This document shows positions 44,983-56,439 of a stretch of 64,000 nucleotides of DNA, piece by piece. Within the stretch, counting starts at the first letter, position 1, and the number at the start of each line of letters is the position of its first letter. The position numbers and the translations under genes are program-made. Origin of the DNA: Ostrinia nubilalis (taxonomy: Eukaryota; Arthropoda; Insecta; Lepidoptera; Crambidae); contig NC_087099.1 in NCBI RefSeq assembly GCF_963855985.1, positions 4,990,001 to 5,054,000 on the forward strand. The letters are read 5' to 3'. The notes beneath the pieces were generated by a model. It had not been told where the DNA came from. It did no database searches and saw nothing but the letters and a program-made list of their open reading frames with translations.

Positions 44983-47575
44983 GATAATGATGAATTAATT
45001 ATTTATTATCATTTGTCATAAAACAAGTAGAGACCAATGCTATCGATTAGTCGATACCCATTTTTCCACAACATTATCTCACACTGCAGAAAATTATAAT
45101 CAGTTAATCCCACGAAGGGAAGAGGGCTGTAATGAAAAGAAAATTAGGTCTTCTTGTTAAACAATAAGTTGAGGGTTCGTCCTAACGAAGGATTAAGACA
45201 CCTGTTGTTCAAGTACAATTATTTTCGGACGTGCCTTGGAGTTGTATGATAGTACTTCATTAGTAAATCCAGTGCTATGCTCGGTTTGTGAAGTACTTTC
45301 AAAGCTATGGCCAAGTTACAGGACTATTAAGTGTTGATAAAACGTCTCTATTGAAATAATGTTAAAGAGTTTATTGATTTGTGTACAGGTAGGTAGACCT
45401 GTATGGTAATTCAAGTGCAATCTGTCATTTCAATCTATTCTATTTGTCATTTAGCTTGTTTAATCTGTGCTGAATAAAGTGCACAATATTTAAGCAGGAT
45501 ATGGTTGCACGCGGATTTTTAGAGAGTTAAATCTTTTGGCCAATAGAAAACGTCATAATAGTTATTATATGAACTGGGATTGGTCAATGACTTTTGAAAT
45601 TAAAATCCGATGGCCTGAAAAAATCGGTTTTCCAACAAACGTCAGTTACGCGCAAGGAGGTTTAGCTATTTATCCATCGAAGTTAATAAGGGAGAAGACA
45701 TAAGACTAATTTTATTATTTGCCTGCCGCGACCCGGTTTTTACGAACAATGACGATGACGAACGATGAACCAGTAACGAGGAGCACACTTAGCAATGCTT
45801 CCAGGTTGCGCCTCGGTATCAATTAAGTAACATTTTCCGTTAAGTTTACTTTATGGCCAACTAAAGGACTTTTGCCGTCTCCATGGACAAACTCGAAGTA
45901 TGATAACTACAGTCATTGTCAAAATTTTGCACTGCCATTGCCGCTGGATACCATATATCGCTACTATATTCATAGATAATAGACTTTCAGTTAATCGTCA
46001 AAATTGACATTGTTTTTTAAATAACAACAAATGGTATGAATTTTTAAATGTGATATTTTTATAAAGGTAAGTCCCCAAAACAACATTTGATAGCCTATTT
46101 TCTTTCGTTGGCATCTAAGTTCCTGTTTTCTACATATATATATGTTACTACTACCTATTGGATAAGTAACTAAGAACTTTGTCGTTTATTCCATGTGAAC
46201 AAAATCCCTAAAAGCCCATTTGTAATAATATTCTTACTAAACACTGCTGAAAAAGGACTAAACTTCTGAGCTATGAACGTATAATCCAGTAGCATTAAGT
46301 AGGTAGGTACGTATAGCGACGTTGGAACTTGATATAGAAGTTAGCTGTTTTATATTTTTTTTCACAGCAGAAATCTTTATCTTTGATCTTAATATCTGAT
46401 CGTACGTATTGTCTTTTAAAATATTACATTTGCCTAAATAAAAATAACCGACCTGCTGCTTATGTAAATTATAATTATTTATAACCCTACTTACAATGCA
46501 TAACAATCATAATTAGGTATTATAACCCTACTTAACAATGCATAACAATCATAAGATAGTTTGGCGTATAAGTAGGTAGGTAGGTACTATCTAGGCCGAA
46601 GGTGGAAGCGATCGACCCGGAAATATTCTCAACCATCTCAACTATCATAATATGTATTTAGAACAGTCCCTCCTTACCAATGATATTATAGATAATACCA
46701 TTGCTCCTTACCATCAATGCAATCGAGCAGACAAAGGACATTGATAAAAATCGCTCTAAGATTTTCAAAGACTTAGTATGTACCATAATTTTATGTATAT
46801 TTTATTTATTTACTTGCAAGTGTCCAAACCTATCGGACAAGTTGCAGTTCGAAAAAATATTTTAAAAGTATTTAAACGAAATCAAAGTCACCGACATATT
46901 GACAGAGCAGAGACAGAGATGCGCTTTTTTAATTCGATTTAAGTAAATAATGGTATGATCGATTAGACTAGAGTCTAATCATTAGACCTTTAGACGGGCG
47001 CAGATCCGCCGCGCCCGCAGCGCTTCAGTGGATTATTGCATTTTATGTATATTTAATCACATTTATTTACCTACATTTACATATTTACTCTTTTCTTTAA
47101 GTGTAGACACTGTTTATGTATAAGTCCACTATTGCATGCCGTGGCAACCTATAATTAAGGCAGCACTTAGATTAAGTTAAATACGTTGTAAATATTGATT
47201 GTCTTCCAGTGTATGTCTTGTTGGTTGTCCTATTAAATAAATAAAATAAATATTTATAGCAACACAATGTTTAAAAATAAAATTTTTCAAAAACGATCAA
47301 TTTAATCGATTATGTCTATTCTAAATGGACATCCCTATTTGTTAGTCAAATTGTCATTCACTCGCATCACCTTTTCTCTCTCACTCACTCTTGCTGTGTT
47401 GCTGTCTTGCTTGATCCTTCTTTGTGATTCGTTTGTGTTTTAGCTTTTATTTTCGGAACTTTATTAACTACAAACTTGGCTATTCAAACGGACTCTGATT
47501 GATTGCAATAACGACATACTCAGCCTGGGATTTACTGTTTTTGTGTGGCTCGGCCAAGGCTCGGCTGGTGGTTCT
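44983..47575. other. Gene-free stretch
   Basis: No gene. A short antisense SINE remnant lies at 46592-46640 (GGCCGAAGGTGGAAGCGA), and a possible LINE 3' end near 47100-47255 ends in AAATAAATAAAATAAATA. Confidence 0.4.
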
Positions 47576-48421
47576 ATGGTGTTAGAAAATGAGCAACTTA
47601 ATTATACACAACAATGGGCAGCACCTCGATCGGTAAGTACCTACATTTTGCTCTGCAATCTTATGAATAAGTACTAGCCTTGCCAAACTTTGAATTGCCA
47701 TTCTCATGGCGGGTTGTCTTGAAATGAATGTTCCGCTATTATCTGTGGTTCAACCCTGGAGTGTGGACAGCCAGGCCCGATTCGATTGTAAGAAACTAGT
47801 CGATGGTACAGCGCAATGGAGGCATGAGCGAAACAACAATTATGTTGACAATCCAGCTGGTTTTGGTGTAAATCTAAGGAATTATTTACTTTGACACTAT
47901 CTCCCTGCTCTCAATGAAAGCTTGTTTTGTTTTGTTTTTTGGAACTAAGACTACTAGATTATTATTTTTTGTAACTAAGTTTGTAACACGTCATAATTAA
48001 TTATTATAACAACAATGCTTATTTACTAAAGCTGTTTAACCCTACCCTCTGACCCAAAATTCTACTAACAGCACATAATATTGAATTATCATTTTTTTTA
48101 TGGTTTGCGGCTCAATTTATTCAACGCACAGGAGTATGTGTGGCATGGCATGCAATGAATCTATTTATTTTTACAGGTTACAGCTCATGATCTTATATGC
48201 ACAACATGTTGGACCCAAGCCCAAGATACAACACAAATGCATCTACTTCAAATCTTAGCAGAAAATGTGTGCTTTGCAGTAGAACACTAGAGCCTAGAAC
48301 ACGTTCACATCAGCTCATGTCCCTGAGAACTAACACTCAACATCATATTAACATCAGGAACATAATTGTGGAACGACTAACTCCATTAGAGGTAATGCAC
48401 GCTAAAGTCCTTATTTAATAA

Positions 48422-48940
48422 AATGTTATACTATTTGATGCCTGTATACTTCCCTGCCTCACATATGCTTGCCAAACCTGGTCACTAACTAAGCAACAAC
48501 TTAAAAAGTTAAAAGTATGCCAAAATAGTATGGAGAGAAGTGTATTGGGAGTGAAACTTAAACACAAGATAAACCTAAACACAATAAAATCAAAAACCAA
48601 ATTCAGAAGTGTTGTTGCAACAATTAGAAAGTTGAAATGGAAGTGGACGGGACACCTAATGAGGGAAAAGAAAGAGAAATGGACAAGAGCCGTAACGGAA
48701 TGGTATCCCCGTGAAGGAAAAAGAAGCAGAGGCAGACAAGCGAAAAGATGGGAGGACGATATCCGCGAATTAGCAGGGCCATTATGGCCACAAATGGCTA
48801 GAAACAGAGAAGCATGGAGATCATTGGAGGAGGCCTATGTCCAAGGACAAACTGGAGATGAGTGCAACTAAATTGTAAAATGAAATGTTAATGTTGTAAA
48901 AATACCTTGTAATCCAGTAATAAAGGCTTATATTATTATA
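48422..48940 (+). mobile_element. RTE-like LINE 3' part in intron 2 of the decayed gene
   Basis: An open frame from 48422 to the stop after 48871 encodes ILFDACILPCLTYACQTW, then MERSVLGVKLKHK, LKWKWTGHLMREKKEKWTRA, RQAKRWEDDI and a C-terminal EAYVQG. This is the same domain as in the 5332-6140 copy but a clearly different subfamily. 3' UTR and (TTATTA)n tail follow. No in-frame stop after 5' truncation: a young insert. Confidence 0.82.
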
Positions 48941-49468
48941 TTATTATTATTATTGGCTATACAATCAGTCTAATTCTTGTAAAGTTATTGGTTTCTGTAA
49001 ATTAATACTAAAATAAAATAATTTAAGTGCGGGACATTAAAAACTGATAATTTTTTTAAACTTATTTCTAATTATTATTATTTTTAAACAGGTTACTGCA
49101 AATGACTACATCTGTGGGGCTTGTCACTCATTATTGCAAAGAGATACCACACCTACATCACAAGACTCTACAGATATGCCAACCGGTGCCCCGGTAGGTC
49201 ACCAACAAGTTTGTGTTGGATGTGGTTGTTCATTATTGCGAACTTGAAGTCATTGTTTGGATACAGAGAATAATCAAGATATATTAAACATTGTTCGAAA
49301 TTGGATTCAACCCAGAGAGGTAAGAGCCCTGCCAGTTTTATAATACATAAAAATAATTATGCCGGTTTATTATAATAATAAAAAAGGTTTTTTCCGAATC
49401 AGCCTTCCCATCCTTCAACTCCTTCCATTGCTTTCAATCTGCCACTACTCTCATCCATACAGGTTATA

Positions 49469-49700
49469 CAGGGTGGAAACGATAAGTGATCTCACTCGAT
49501 TATTTCTAAACTACACAAGATATCGAAAAAATGGTTACTCATCCTGAAAGTGCTTCACGAGCTCTTTCTAACGGTATCAGTAAATAGTTACAGAATTAAC
49601 TGGATCTATCCGAAAATTCAATGTTTTCAGCCTCCATACTAAATGTATGCCAGCCACACAATATTAAAAGTGTTATAGATCACTTATCGTTTCCACCCTG
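49469..49700. mobile_element. MITE, TA target site, CAGGGTGG ends
   Basis: CAGGGTGGAAACGATAAGTG is mirrored by CACTTATCGTTTCCACCCTG; TA at 49467-49468 and 49701-49702. 232 bp, no ORF. Confidence 0.8.
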
Positions 49701-50684
49701 TATAATACAAATAGACTGTGATGTGAGTCACGTTAAAGTGTACATATGAAAATAGATGAAACTAGACCTATTTTTATCGACAAAAAAGAGGTCAAAAAAT
49801 TTTTGAGATTTTTTTTAAATTTTTTATAGAATTTTTTTTCTTCCAATTACTTATTGTAAAGAAAACGTAATAACTTTTAAACTAAGCGGTTTAACCTGAT
49901 AAAATAAAAACAGTAATAATGCTAAATAACAGGCGATACTAAAAAAATACACAAAAAAGGCCAACAAATAATTAAAAAAAATACTTTTTGAAAAAAATCT
50001 GCTTTTAAATTCGTGTTTTTTTGGTTATTTGATAAATTTCTCCAAAAAATGCCCCTATAACAGGTGGTTTTTATTACTTTGTATTATTCTCTATCGTATT
50101 ATCTTTGTAAAACCAAAAATCGCATGTCTCTATCCCTATCACAACATTTGCTATGAGCGTTTGAACAAAGGCCTGCCACAACATTATTCTCCGCTGCAGG
50201 TAGAGAAAATTTTAATTTTAACTAAAATGCTTATTTTACTTTGAAATCTTTTGTTTTTATTTGAAATTTAACTTGTCTTTATCTAAATTACAAATCTAGA
50301 GCCATTTTCAGTTTCGTTGTTAACGAAGCGTTGAATAGCGCGCCCGGAGAGGCTTAGTTCAAACGATCATTGCAAATGTTGTGATAGGGATAGAGACATG
50401 CGATTTTTGGTTTTACGAAGGTAATACGATAGAAAATAATACAAAGTAGTAAAAACCACCGGTTATAGGGACATTTTTTGGAGAAATTTATCAAATAACC
50501 AAAAAAACACGAATTTAAAAGCAGAATTTTTTCAAAAAGTATCATTTTTTATTTTATTTTGGCCTTTTTTGTGTATTTTATGTATTTTTAGGGTTCCGTA
50601 CCTCAAAAGGAAAAAACGGAACCCTTATAGGATCACTTTGTTGTCCGTCCGTCCGTCTGTCAAGACCCTTTATCTCAAGAACGC

Positions 50685-51926
50685 GTGAACGTATCAAGCC
50701 ACTCGACAAAGGCCAAGTCTGGAACATTCAAGATTGTTCATCAAAATATTCAAGGCTTGACCAGCAAAGTTTTAGAATTAGAGCTTTTCTTAAAAAGTTT
50801 TGACATTAATGTAATGTGTATTACTGAACACTGGCTTAAGAAATATGAAAGCTCTCTTTACATAGATAATTATCAGTTATGTAGCGCGTTTTACAGGAAG
50901 TCTGCCATTCACGGAGGCTCCTTAATATTTGTCAATAATAATATTAAATGTAAAGAACGCAAAGATGTAGTAGGGCTATCAGTTGAGCGTGTTATCGAAA
51001 TTTCCTGTGTCGAGCTTGAGAGTTACATAATTGTATGTGTGTATAGACCCCCTTCTGGGGACTTTGGTATTTTTGAAGCGGCTATTGAGGATGCTCTTAA
51101 TAAAACTTGTAACAGCAACAAAAAGGTCTTAGTTTGTGGAGATTTTAACGTCAATTTACTAGATAGCTCATCATCATATTCTGTAAGACTACTTTCCCTT
51201 TTTAAGTCATTTAATTTGTTTAGTCAATTTAAGGAGCCAACTAGAATTACGGAAACCACAGCTACTTGTCTAGATAATATTTTCTCTAGCTGTGTCCCTG
51301 ACAAAAAAGCTGTCATACACAATCTTACGTCAGATCACTGTGGTATTAAAGTAGAATTTATTTTTAATAATTCTAATAATACAAGTAACAAAAATGCCGT
51401 ATGTAGACCTGTAACCATTAGTCGTCTAGAACGTTTTAAGAATAATCTTGGAAATAAATTGCATTTAGTGCCGTACGTGCAGGGAGACCCAGATGCTCTT
51501 TACAATAACCTTTTCGAATGTATTAAAACCGAACATGACAAAGTTTTTACTGTAAAGCCATTAAAACCAAATACCAAATCTAAGTTTAGTGACTGGGCTA
51601 CTAAGGGAATATACAAAAGTCGAAATACGTTATATGAGCTTTATGGCATGAAAAAGTATAATAATAGTATATCTTTTCTTGAGCATGTGAAAAAGTATTC
51701 AAAAATTTTTAAGAAAGTTTGCTTCATGGCTAAGTCTTTTTATATTCGGGACAAGATAGGAAACGCCAGTAATAAAATAAAAGAAACTTGGAATGTTATC
51801 AACCGAGAGACTGGTAAACTAAAACCAAGAGATAATGACTTTTCTCTCAAAGTTCACGATAATTTGATATCTGCAGATAAAGATGTAGCAGAAGCTTTTA
51901 ACAAATTTTTTGTTGCAGCAAAATGA
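50685..51926 (+). CDS. LINE apurinic-type endonuclease ORF lacking the reverse transcriptase
   Basis: A 413-codon ORF opening with GTG in flanking sequence (no ATG), so it is an in-frame entry into a 5'-truncated LINE. It encodes a complete APE-type endonuclease: HQNIQGL (about residue 20), ITEHW (~46), VYRPPSGDF (~120), VCGDFN (~150), TCLDNIF (~195) and LTSDHCGIKV (~215). A linker follows and ends FNKFFVAAK at a stop, where the reverse-transcriptase domain should start. Instead there is a short 3' UTR with AATAAA and a (TTTGAC)n tail (about 51970-51991). So the RT was deleted internally while the endonuclease frame stayed open. Clade probably CR1/Zenon- or Rex1/Daphne-like; uncertain. Confidence 0.75.
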   Translation: MNVSSHSTKAKSGTFKIVHQNIQGLTSKVLELELFLKSFDINVMCITEHWLKKYESSLYIDNYQLCSAFYRKSAIHGGSLIFVNNNIKCKERKDVVGLSVERVIEISCVELESYIIVCVYRPPSGDFGIFEAAIEDALNKTCNSNKKVLVCGDFNVNLLDSSSSYSVRLLSLFKSFNLFSQFKEPTRITETTATCLDNIFSSCVPDKKAVIHNLTSDHCGIKVEFIFNNSNNTSNKNAVCRPVTISRLERFKNNLGNKLHLVPYVQGDPDALYNNLFECIKTEHDKVFTVKPLKPNTKSKFSDWATKGIYKSRNTLYELYGMKKYNNSISFLEHVKKYSKIFKKVCFMAKSFYIRDKIGNASNKIKETWNVINRETGKLKPRDNDFSLKVHDNLISADKDVAEAFNKFFVAAK

Positions 51927-51994
51927 CGATTTGTAAGAACTATTTATTAGTCTAAACAAATAAAGAAATTTTGACTTTGACTTTGACTTTGAAG

Positions 51995-52910
51995 CTGAAA
52001 TTCACATGAAATACTCAGGTCTATTGTCCCTTTAAGCTGTGAAAATATCAAACTTCTAAGCCAAACCAATCAAAAGATACAGCCGATTATGTCGATATTT
52101 TCAACAAATTTTCGACACTCGCAAAGGAATCAAAACCTACAGGATACTTCCCGTAAACTCAGAATCTTGAAATTTGGCATAAAGCATTGTCATATAATGC
52201 AAATATAGGAAAAATTGCGAAAATTACATTTTTTTAGTATATAATATAATAAAAATATTTTAATAAAATGAAACTTACTACCTTATTTCTCACGAACGAA
52301 TAAAGGTATCAAATTGAAATTTATACTAAATACCTAGATCTATTGTCCCTTTAAGAAGTAAAAAAATCAAACTTCTAAGTTAACGCGATCAAAAGATACA
52401 GCAGTTCCGACACCTTAGACGAATTTCCGTCACACGCTAGGGAATCAAAACCTACAAGGTACTTCCTGTGAACTCAGAATCTTGAAATTCGGCACGAAGC
52501 AACGTTATATAGTACAGATAAAGGAGAAATTGCGAAAATGATAAATTTGAAGTTATATAAAATTTAAAATATTATTTTTGCTTACATGACATAAAATATT
52601 TTTTTAATAATTATAAACTTACTACCTACCCTTTTTCACATGAACGCGTAGAGATATTAAAGTTGAAATTCATATCAAACACTTCTTAAATCTAATTGCC
52701 TCTAAACTGTGAGAAATTCTAAATCAACGCAAAAATTCAAAACGCTGAGGTAGGTACCTACCTATAATGCAAATATAGGAAAAATAAATAAATAAAAAAT
52801 AATCATACCGCATATTTTGAAATTCGCCACTACTCGCAACGGAATCAAGTAAGTAATTTGATTTAATACGTCATAAATTGTAAACCGCTACGTTTGTACG
52901 GCGGAACCCT
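51995..52910 (+). repeat. Degenerate ~320-bp tandem units
   Basis: Three units each open with a TTGAAATTCATA-like block and contain CTATTGTCCCTTTAAG, CAAACTTCTAAG, GGAATCAAAACCTACA and AACTCAGAATCTTGAAATT. They begin near 51995, 52309 and 52659; the third is the most degraded. The first half-unit before 50699 belongs to the same array. Confidence 0.65.
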
Positions 52911-54295
52911 CGGTGTGCGAGCCCGACTCGCACTTGGCCGGTTTTTTAGTATCGCCTGTTATTTAGCATTATTACTGTTTTTATTTTATCAGGATATACC
53001 GCTTAGTTTAAAAGTTATTAAGTTTTCTTTACAATAAGTAATTGGAAGAAAAAAAAATATATAAAAAATTAAAAAAAAATCTCAAAAATTTTTTGACCTC
53101 TTTTTTGTCGATAAAAATAGGTCTAGTTTCATCTATTTTCATATGTACACTTTAACGTGACTCACACTGTATTATTAAAATATTGCAATATTATTACTTA
53201 CATAATATTAAACATAATTTTTACTATTATAAAGCCAGTTAAAAATTCCCTGAGCCAAATAAACTCAGTAAAGTTTTATTTATACTTCCTGCATAACAAC
53301 AGACTACTCTTTTAAACTACCACTATTCTCACTCTCAATCCTCGTTCCTCATTCATCCCTTTCGTTTCCTCCATAGACCAATCATTCCTCATCATTCAGC
53401 GTTCAAATCATAAATTATCTTTCATCACTCATCTTACTATTCCGTTACACACAAAAGTCGTTAATCCTATATAAATATTGCTCTTCTTATTGTTGAACTG
53501 TGAATCTGATGTTTTATTTTATTTTCAGATTCGTCCTTCAGATCTTCTTTGCCATAGATACTATCAGAGAGCACGAATTACTACAGTTGGTGCTTATTTA
53601 ATGAAGCTGAGGACCGGTGACTCAGATGACAGAATAGCTACATTACTTGGCATTTCAAGGAGTACTCTTACAAAATATGTAATGAAAGCACGCAGTATGA
53701 TGGAGGAACATTTTGTACCAGCACATTTAGGGTTACAACATAATTATTAGTAGAGAGGAAGTAGCCCAAAGAAACCTTTATGTTCCAGTCTCTTTTCGGG
53801 AAGCCAGGAAACGATTTACCACAAAGAAAGGCTATTGTCATCATGGATGGTACATACATACATTTATGTGCAAAAAAGTAGCAATTATGCATACCAAAAA
53901 AAAAAACTTATTCCCTATACAAATATCGGAATCTCGTTAAACCATTTATGGTACTTTGTTGTGATGGCGACATCATTGATGTATTGGGCCCATATTTAAT
54001 AGAAAATGTAGAACATGACCATTAATAAATAATAAGTACCTACATACGTATTTTCATTTATACCTACATAACTGCCTACTTACCCTTGGGTCGGAATAAA
54101 GATATTTTTGGATTTAAATGTAAGTAAAATATATTAACTTCTTTTTAAAAAATGTTTGGCTTTTCCGTAGGCATTCCTATTTTTCCAATACGCAAAGTTC
54201 TATTTGCTGCTATTCATACGGTTTGACAAAGGGGTTCTTTATCGATCTACGATTTAAAGTGTAATTAAGACGTCTCTCCTACATATCTATACCTA

Positions 54296-55261
54296 CTTAT
54301 AATAAATCTGTAGAGAGGTCAATTCTGTACATGAAATATAATTTTCAAAATAACTATCAGGGGGTGATACTGATGCCAAAAATGCAATCAGTAAAATTTT
54401 TGTCTGTCTGTCTGTCCGTCTGTATGTTCCTTATAGAAACAAAAACTACTCGACGGATTTTAACGAAACTTGGTACAATTATTCTTCATACTCCTGGGCA
54501 GGTTATAGTATACTTAGGAATTCTCACGGGAACAGGAATTAGCGGGAAAATCCTTTTGTATGAAAAATCTAAACCGCTTAAGTTAGACGCTTTAAATTTC
54601 GCACGTAGGTACTTTAGTAAACTAATTCCCACGGGAACGGGAATTCGCATTATTATACATATAATTCTTGACAATAAATAGTTTTATTAGCAACTAGCGG
54701 CCGCCCGCGACTTCGTACGCGTGGATCCCGTTTTACCCCCTTCATCTATCTTACGCGGTTTAGATTTTTTCGTTCAAATGTTTTTTCCCGTTCACGTGGG
54801 AATTTTGCAATATCCTGTTGTAACTAAGCTTTAAGTTTATTAAGATACCTACATGTCAAATTTAAGGCGTCTAACTAAAGCGGTTTAGATTTTTCATACA
54901 AAGGGATTTTCCCACGAATTCCAGTTCCCGTGGGAATTAGTTTACTAAAGTACCTACGTGCGAAATTTAAAGCGTCTAACTTAAGCGGTTTAGATTTTTC
55001 ATACAAAAGGATTTTCCCGCTAATTCCTGTTCCCGTGGGAATTCCTAAGTATACTATAACCTGCCCAGGAGTATGAAGAATAATTGTACCAAGTTTCGTT
55101 AAAATCCGTCGAGTAGTTTTTGTTTCTATAAGGAACATACAGACAGACAGACAGACAAAAATTTTACTGATTGCATTTTTGGCATCAGTATCACCCCCTG
55201 ATAGTTATTTTGAAAATATATTTCATGTACAGAGTTGACCTCTCTACAGATTTATTATAAG
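54296..55261. mobile_element. Foldback element, ~355-bp arms, 6-bp duplication
   Basis: Starts CTTATAATAAATCTGTAGAG and ends CTCTACAGATTTATTATAAG; arms of ~355 bp are over 95% identical. TACCTA flanks both ends (54290-54295, 55262-55267). The ~250-bp centre has the CTAGCGGCCGCCCGCGACTT block seen in other repeats here. Matching ORFs at 54331-54681 (+) and 54875-55138 (-) are the arms read on opposite strands and show no protein domain. Confidence 0.8.
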
Positions 55262-55364
55262 TACCTATAGAAGATAGAAAATGGAAATGTACTTCTGTTA
55301 TGCTAATAACCTCAAAATCTGAAGCATTTTTCCTATTGTAACGAATCTCCCGCTTATCCGTGCT

Positions 55365-55595
55365 TTAAGTATCTACACTAATATTATAAAGAGGAAAACT
55401 TTGTTTGTTTGGTTGTAATGAATAGACTCAAAAACTATTGGACCGTTTTTATTAAATTCTTTCACCATTCGAAAGCTACATTATCCACGAGTAACAGGCT
55501 AAATTTTATTTTGGAAAATAATAGGGTTCCGTAAAATATGTAGGTACCTAATGTAGGCCACGCGCGCGAAGCCGCGAGCGAAAAGCTAGTGGAGT
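55365..55595 (-). repeat. Lepidopteran interspersed repeat, inverted relative to 7341-7536
   Basis: Begins TCTACACTAATATTATAAAG and ends GCGAAGCCGCGAGCGAAAAG-CTAGT. It includes the CAAAAACTATTGGACCG block, the complement of that at 7435-7455. Confidence 0.65.
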
Positions 55596-56156
55596 ATAAG
55601 GTGACAATCGTTAAGTAATTTCACATATAAAAATCATTATTTCATTGCTTGGGGGTCTTGGGGCGAACGATGTATGGACGCAGAACAATATCCTTTATTT
55701 TCAAATTTAAGCAAAAAGCATTCTGTGGTTATAAAATACCTATGCTTATTTGCACCTAGTTTATCAATCACCATGTTAATTCCATGCTTTCTATCCAGTC
55801 GACTGCTCTAACGACAAGGGTGGGCAGTCGTTGAGATGACAGCGCGAAAATCGTCGGCATCCACTAATTATGACCCTTATGTACCACTATATTGACAAAG
55901 TTCTCCGTCTTCGTACGCGATATTGGAAATTTGGCATCTACCATCGGCTGATCTGACATTAGGCGTAGTCTGGCTTTGATATTCAATTTTCAACTGTATT
56001 ACCTTGACAATCAGTTCAAAATTGATTACTAGAAAATTATTTGACAGACGATTTCTACTCTCGACAAATGCATTTGAATTAGCCCACTGAACTCTGAATT
56101 ACTATGGTTAAAAAAAAATTCATTATCGAAAACTGATCAATTGATTGAAGAAGATT

Positions 56157-56437
56157 TGTCGGCCGTTTGGTGTAGTGGTTCAGAACGGACTACTATGCCG
56201 AGAGGTCCCGGGTTCGATTCCCGGCCGGGCAGAAATTGAAATGATGAATTTTAATTTCTGTGACGGGTCTGGGTGTGACTACTATGTATAATATTTATGT
56301 ATTTAAAAAAAAGTATATAAGTAGTATATCCGTTAAGCTAGCACCCATAACACAAGCATTAAGTTGCTTACTTTGGGGCTAGCTGGCGCTGTGTGAAATT
56401 GTCCAAAGATTTATTTATTTATTTATTATTTATTTAA
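56157..56437 (+). mobile_element. tRNA-derived SINE with (ATTT)n tail
   Basis: The head GGCCGTTTGGTGTAGTGGTT (A box) and GGTTCGATTCCCGGCC (B box) are followed by a body with GACGGGTCTGGGTGTGACTA and GGGGCTAGCTGGCGCTGTG, ending in TTTATTTATTTATTTATT. Flanking AAGAAG may be part of a short duplication. A different SINE family from the one at 33664-34022. Confidence 0.8.
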
Positions 56438-56439
56438 GA

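Larger units (their letters stand above)
50592..52942 (+). mobile_element. GGTTCCGT...TTGGCCGG repeat inserted in the foldback arm
   Basis: TTTTTAG at 50585-50591 and 52943-52949 may be its duplication. It starts GGTTCCGTACC, with an inverted ACGGAACCC ~35 bp on, and a GTCCGTCCGTCC run. It ends with the hairpin GTGCGAGCCCGACTCGCAC followed by TTGGCCGG. This is a very common lepidopteran repeat whose class I cannot fix. A LINE derivative is nested at about 50699-51991. The remaining body consists of degenerate ~320-bp tandem units. Confidence 0.65.
49722..53166. mobile_element. Foldback element with ~445-bp arms, interrupted in its right arm
   Basis: Left arm 49722 to about 50175 is inverted in two right-hand pieces: 50358-50580 (inner) and 52950-53166 (outer). 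The pieces are separated by another repeat (50592-52942). Without that insertion it is a ~1.1-kb hairpin with a ~180-bp loop. It begins TGTGAGTCACG and ends CGTGACTCACA. No clear target duplication was found. Mirror ORFs at 50029-50244 (+) and 50354-50545 (-) are the two arms, not genes. Confidence 0.75.
47576..54024 (+). pseudogene. Decayed DDE-transposase gene with modular Cys-pair exons
   Basis: Exon 1 (47576-47632, ATG, then GTAAGT), exon 2 (48177-48391), exon 3 (49092-49319) and exon 4 (53529 onward) have AG/GT borders and phase-0 junctions. Exons 2 and 3 both open with VTAxDxIC-x2-C and close with a CVxC...SHxL...P-x-E module; joining 2 to 3 gives C-x2-C-x45-C-x2-C, resembling a ZAD or treble-clef zinc domain. 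Exon 4 begins IRPSDLLC, then KLRTGDSDDRIATLLGISRS (helix-turn-helix) and VPAHLGLQH; frameshifted remains up to 54024 include IVIMDGTYIHL and KYRNLVKPFMVLCCDGDIID, typical of DDE_4-type transposases. Defects: one lost base in exon 2, TGA at 49245-49247 in exon 3, several breaks in exon 4, C-terminal part missing. Confidence 0.7.

Noticed and set aside
50029..50545. Mirror ORFs of 63-71 codons
   Set aside because: Inverted arms of the large foldback, not genes.
50592..52942. Helitron
   Set aside because: A terminal hairpin is present, but no CTRR end and there appears to be a duplicated 7-bp target, so the class is left open.
54331..55138. Two ORFs of 87-116 codons with near-identical proteins on opposite strands
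   Set aside because: They are the two arms of a foldback element; no domain and no supporting signals.
56157..56235. tRNA gene
   Set aside because: A and B boxes are present, but the segment continues into a SINE body and an (ATTT)n tail, and no proper acceptor and anticodon stems were recognised.
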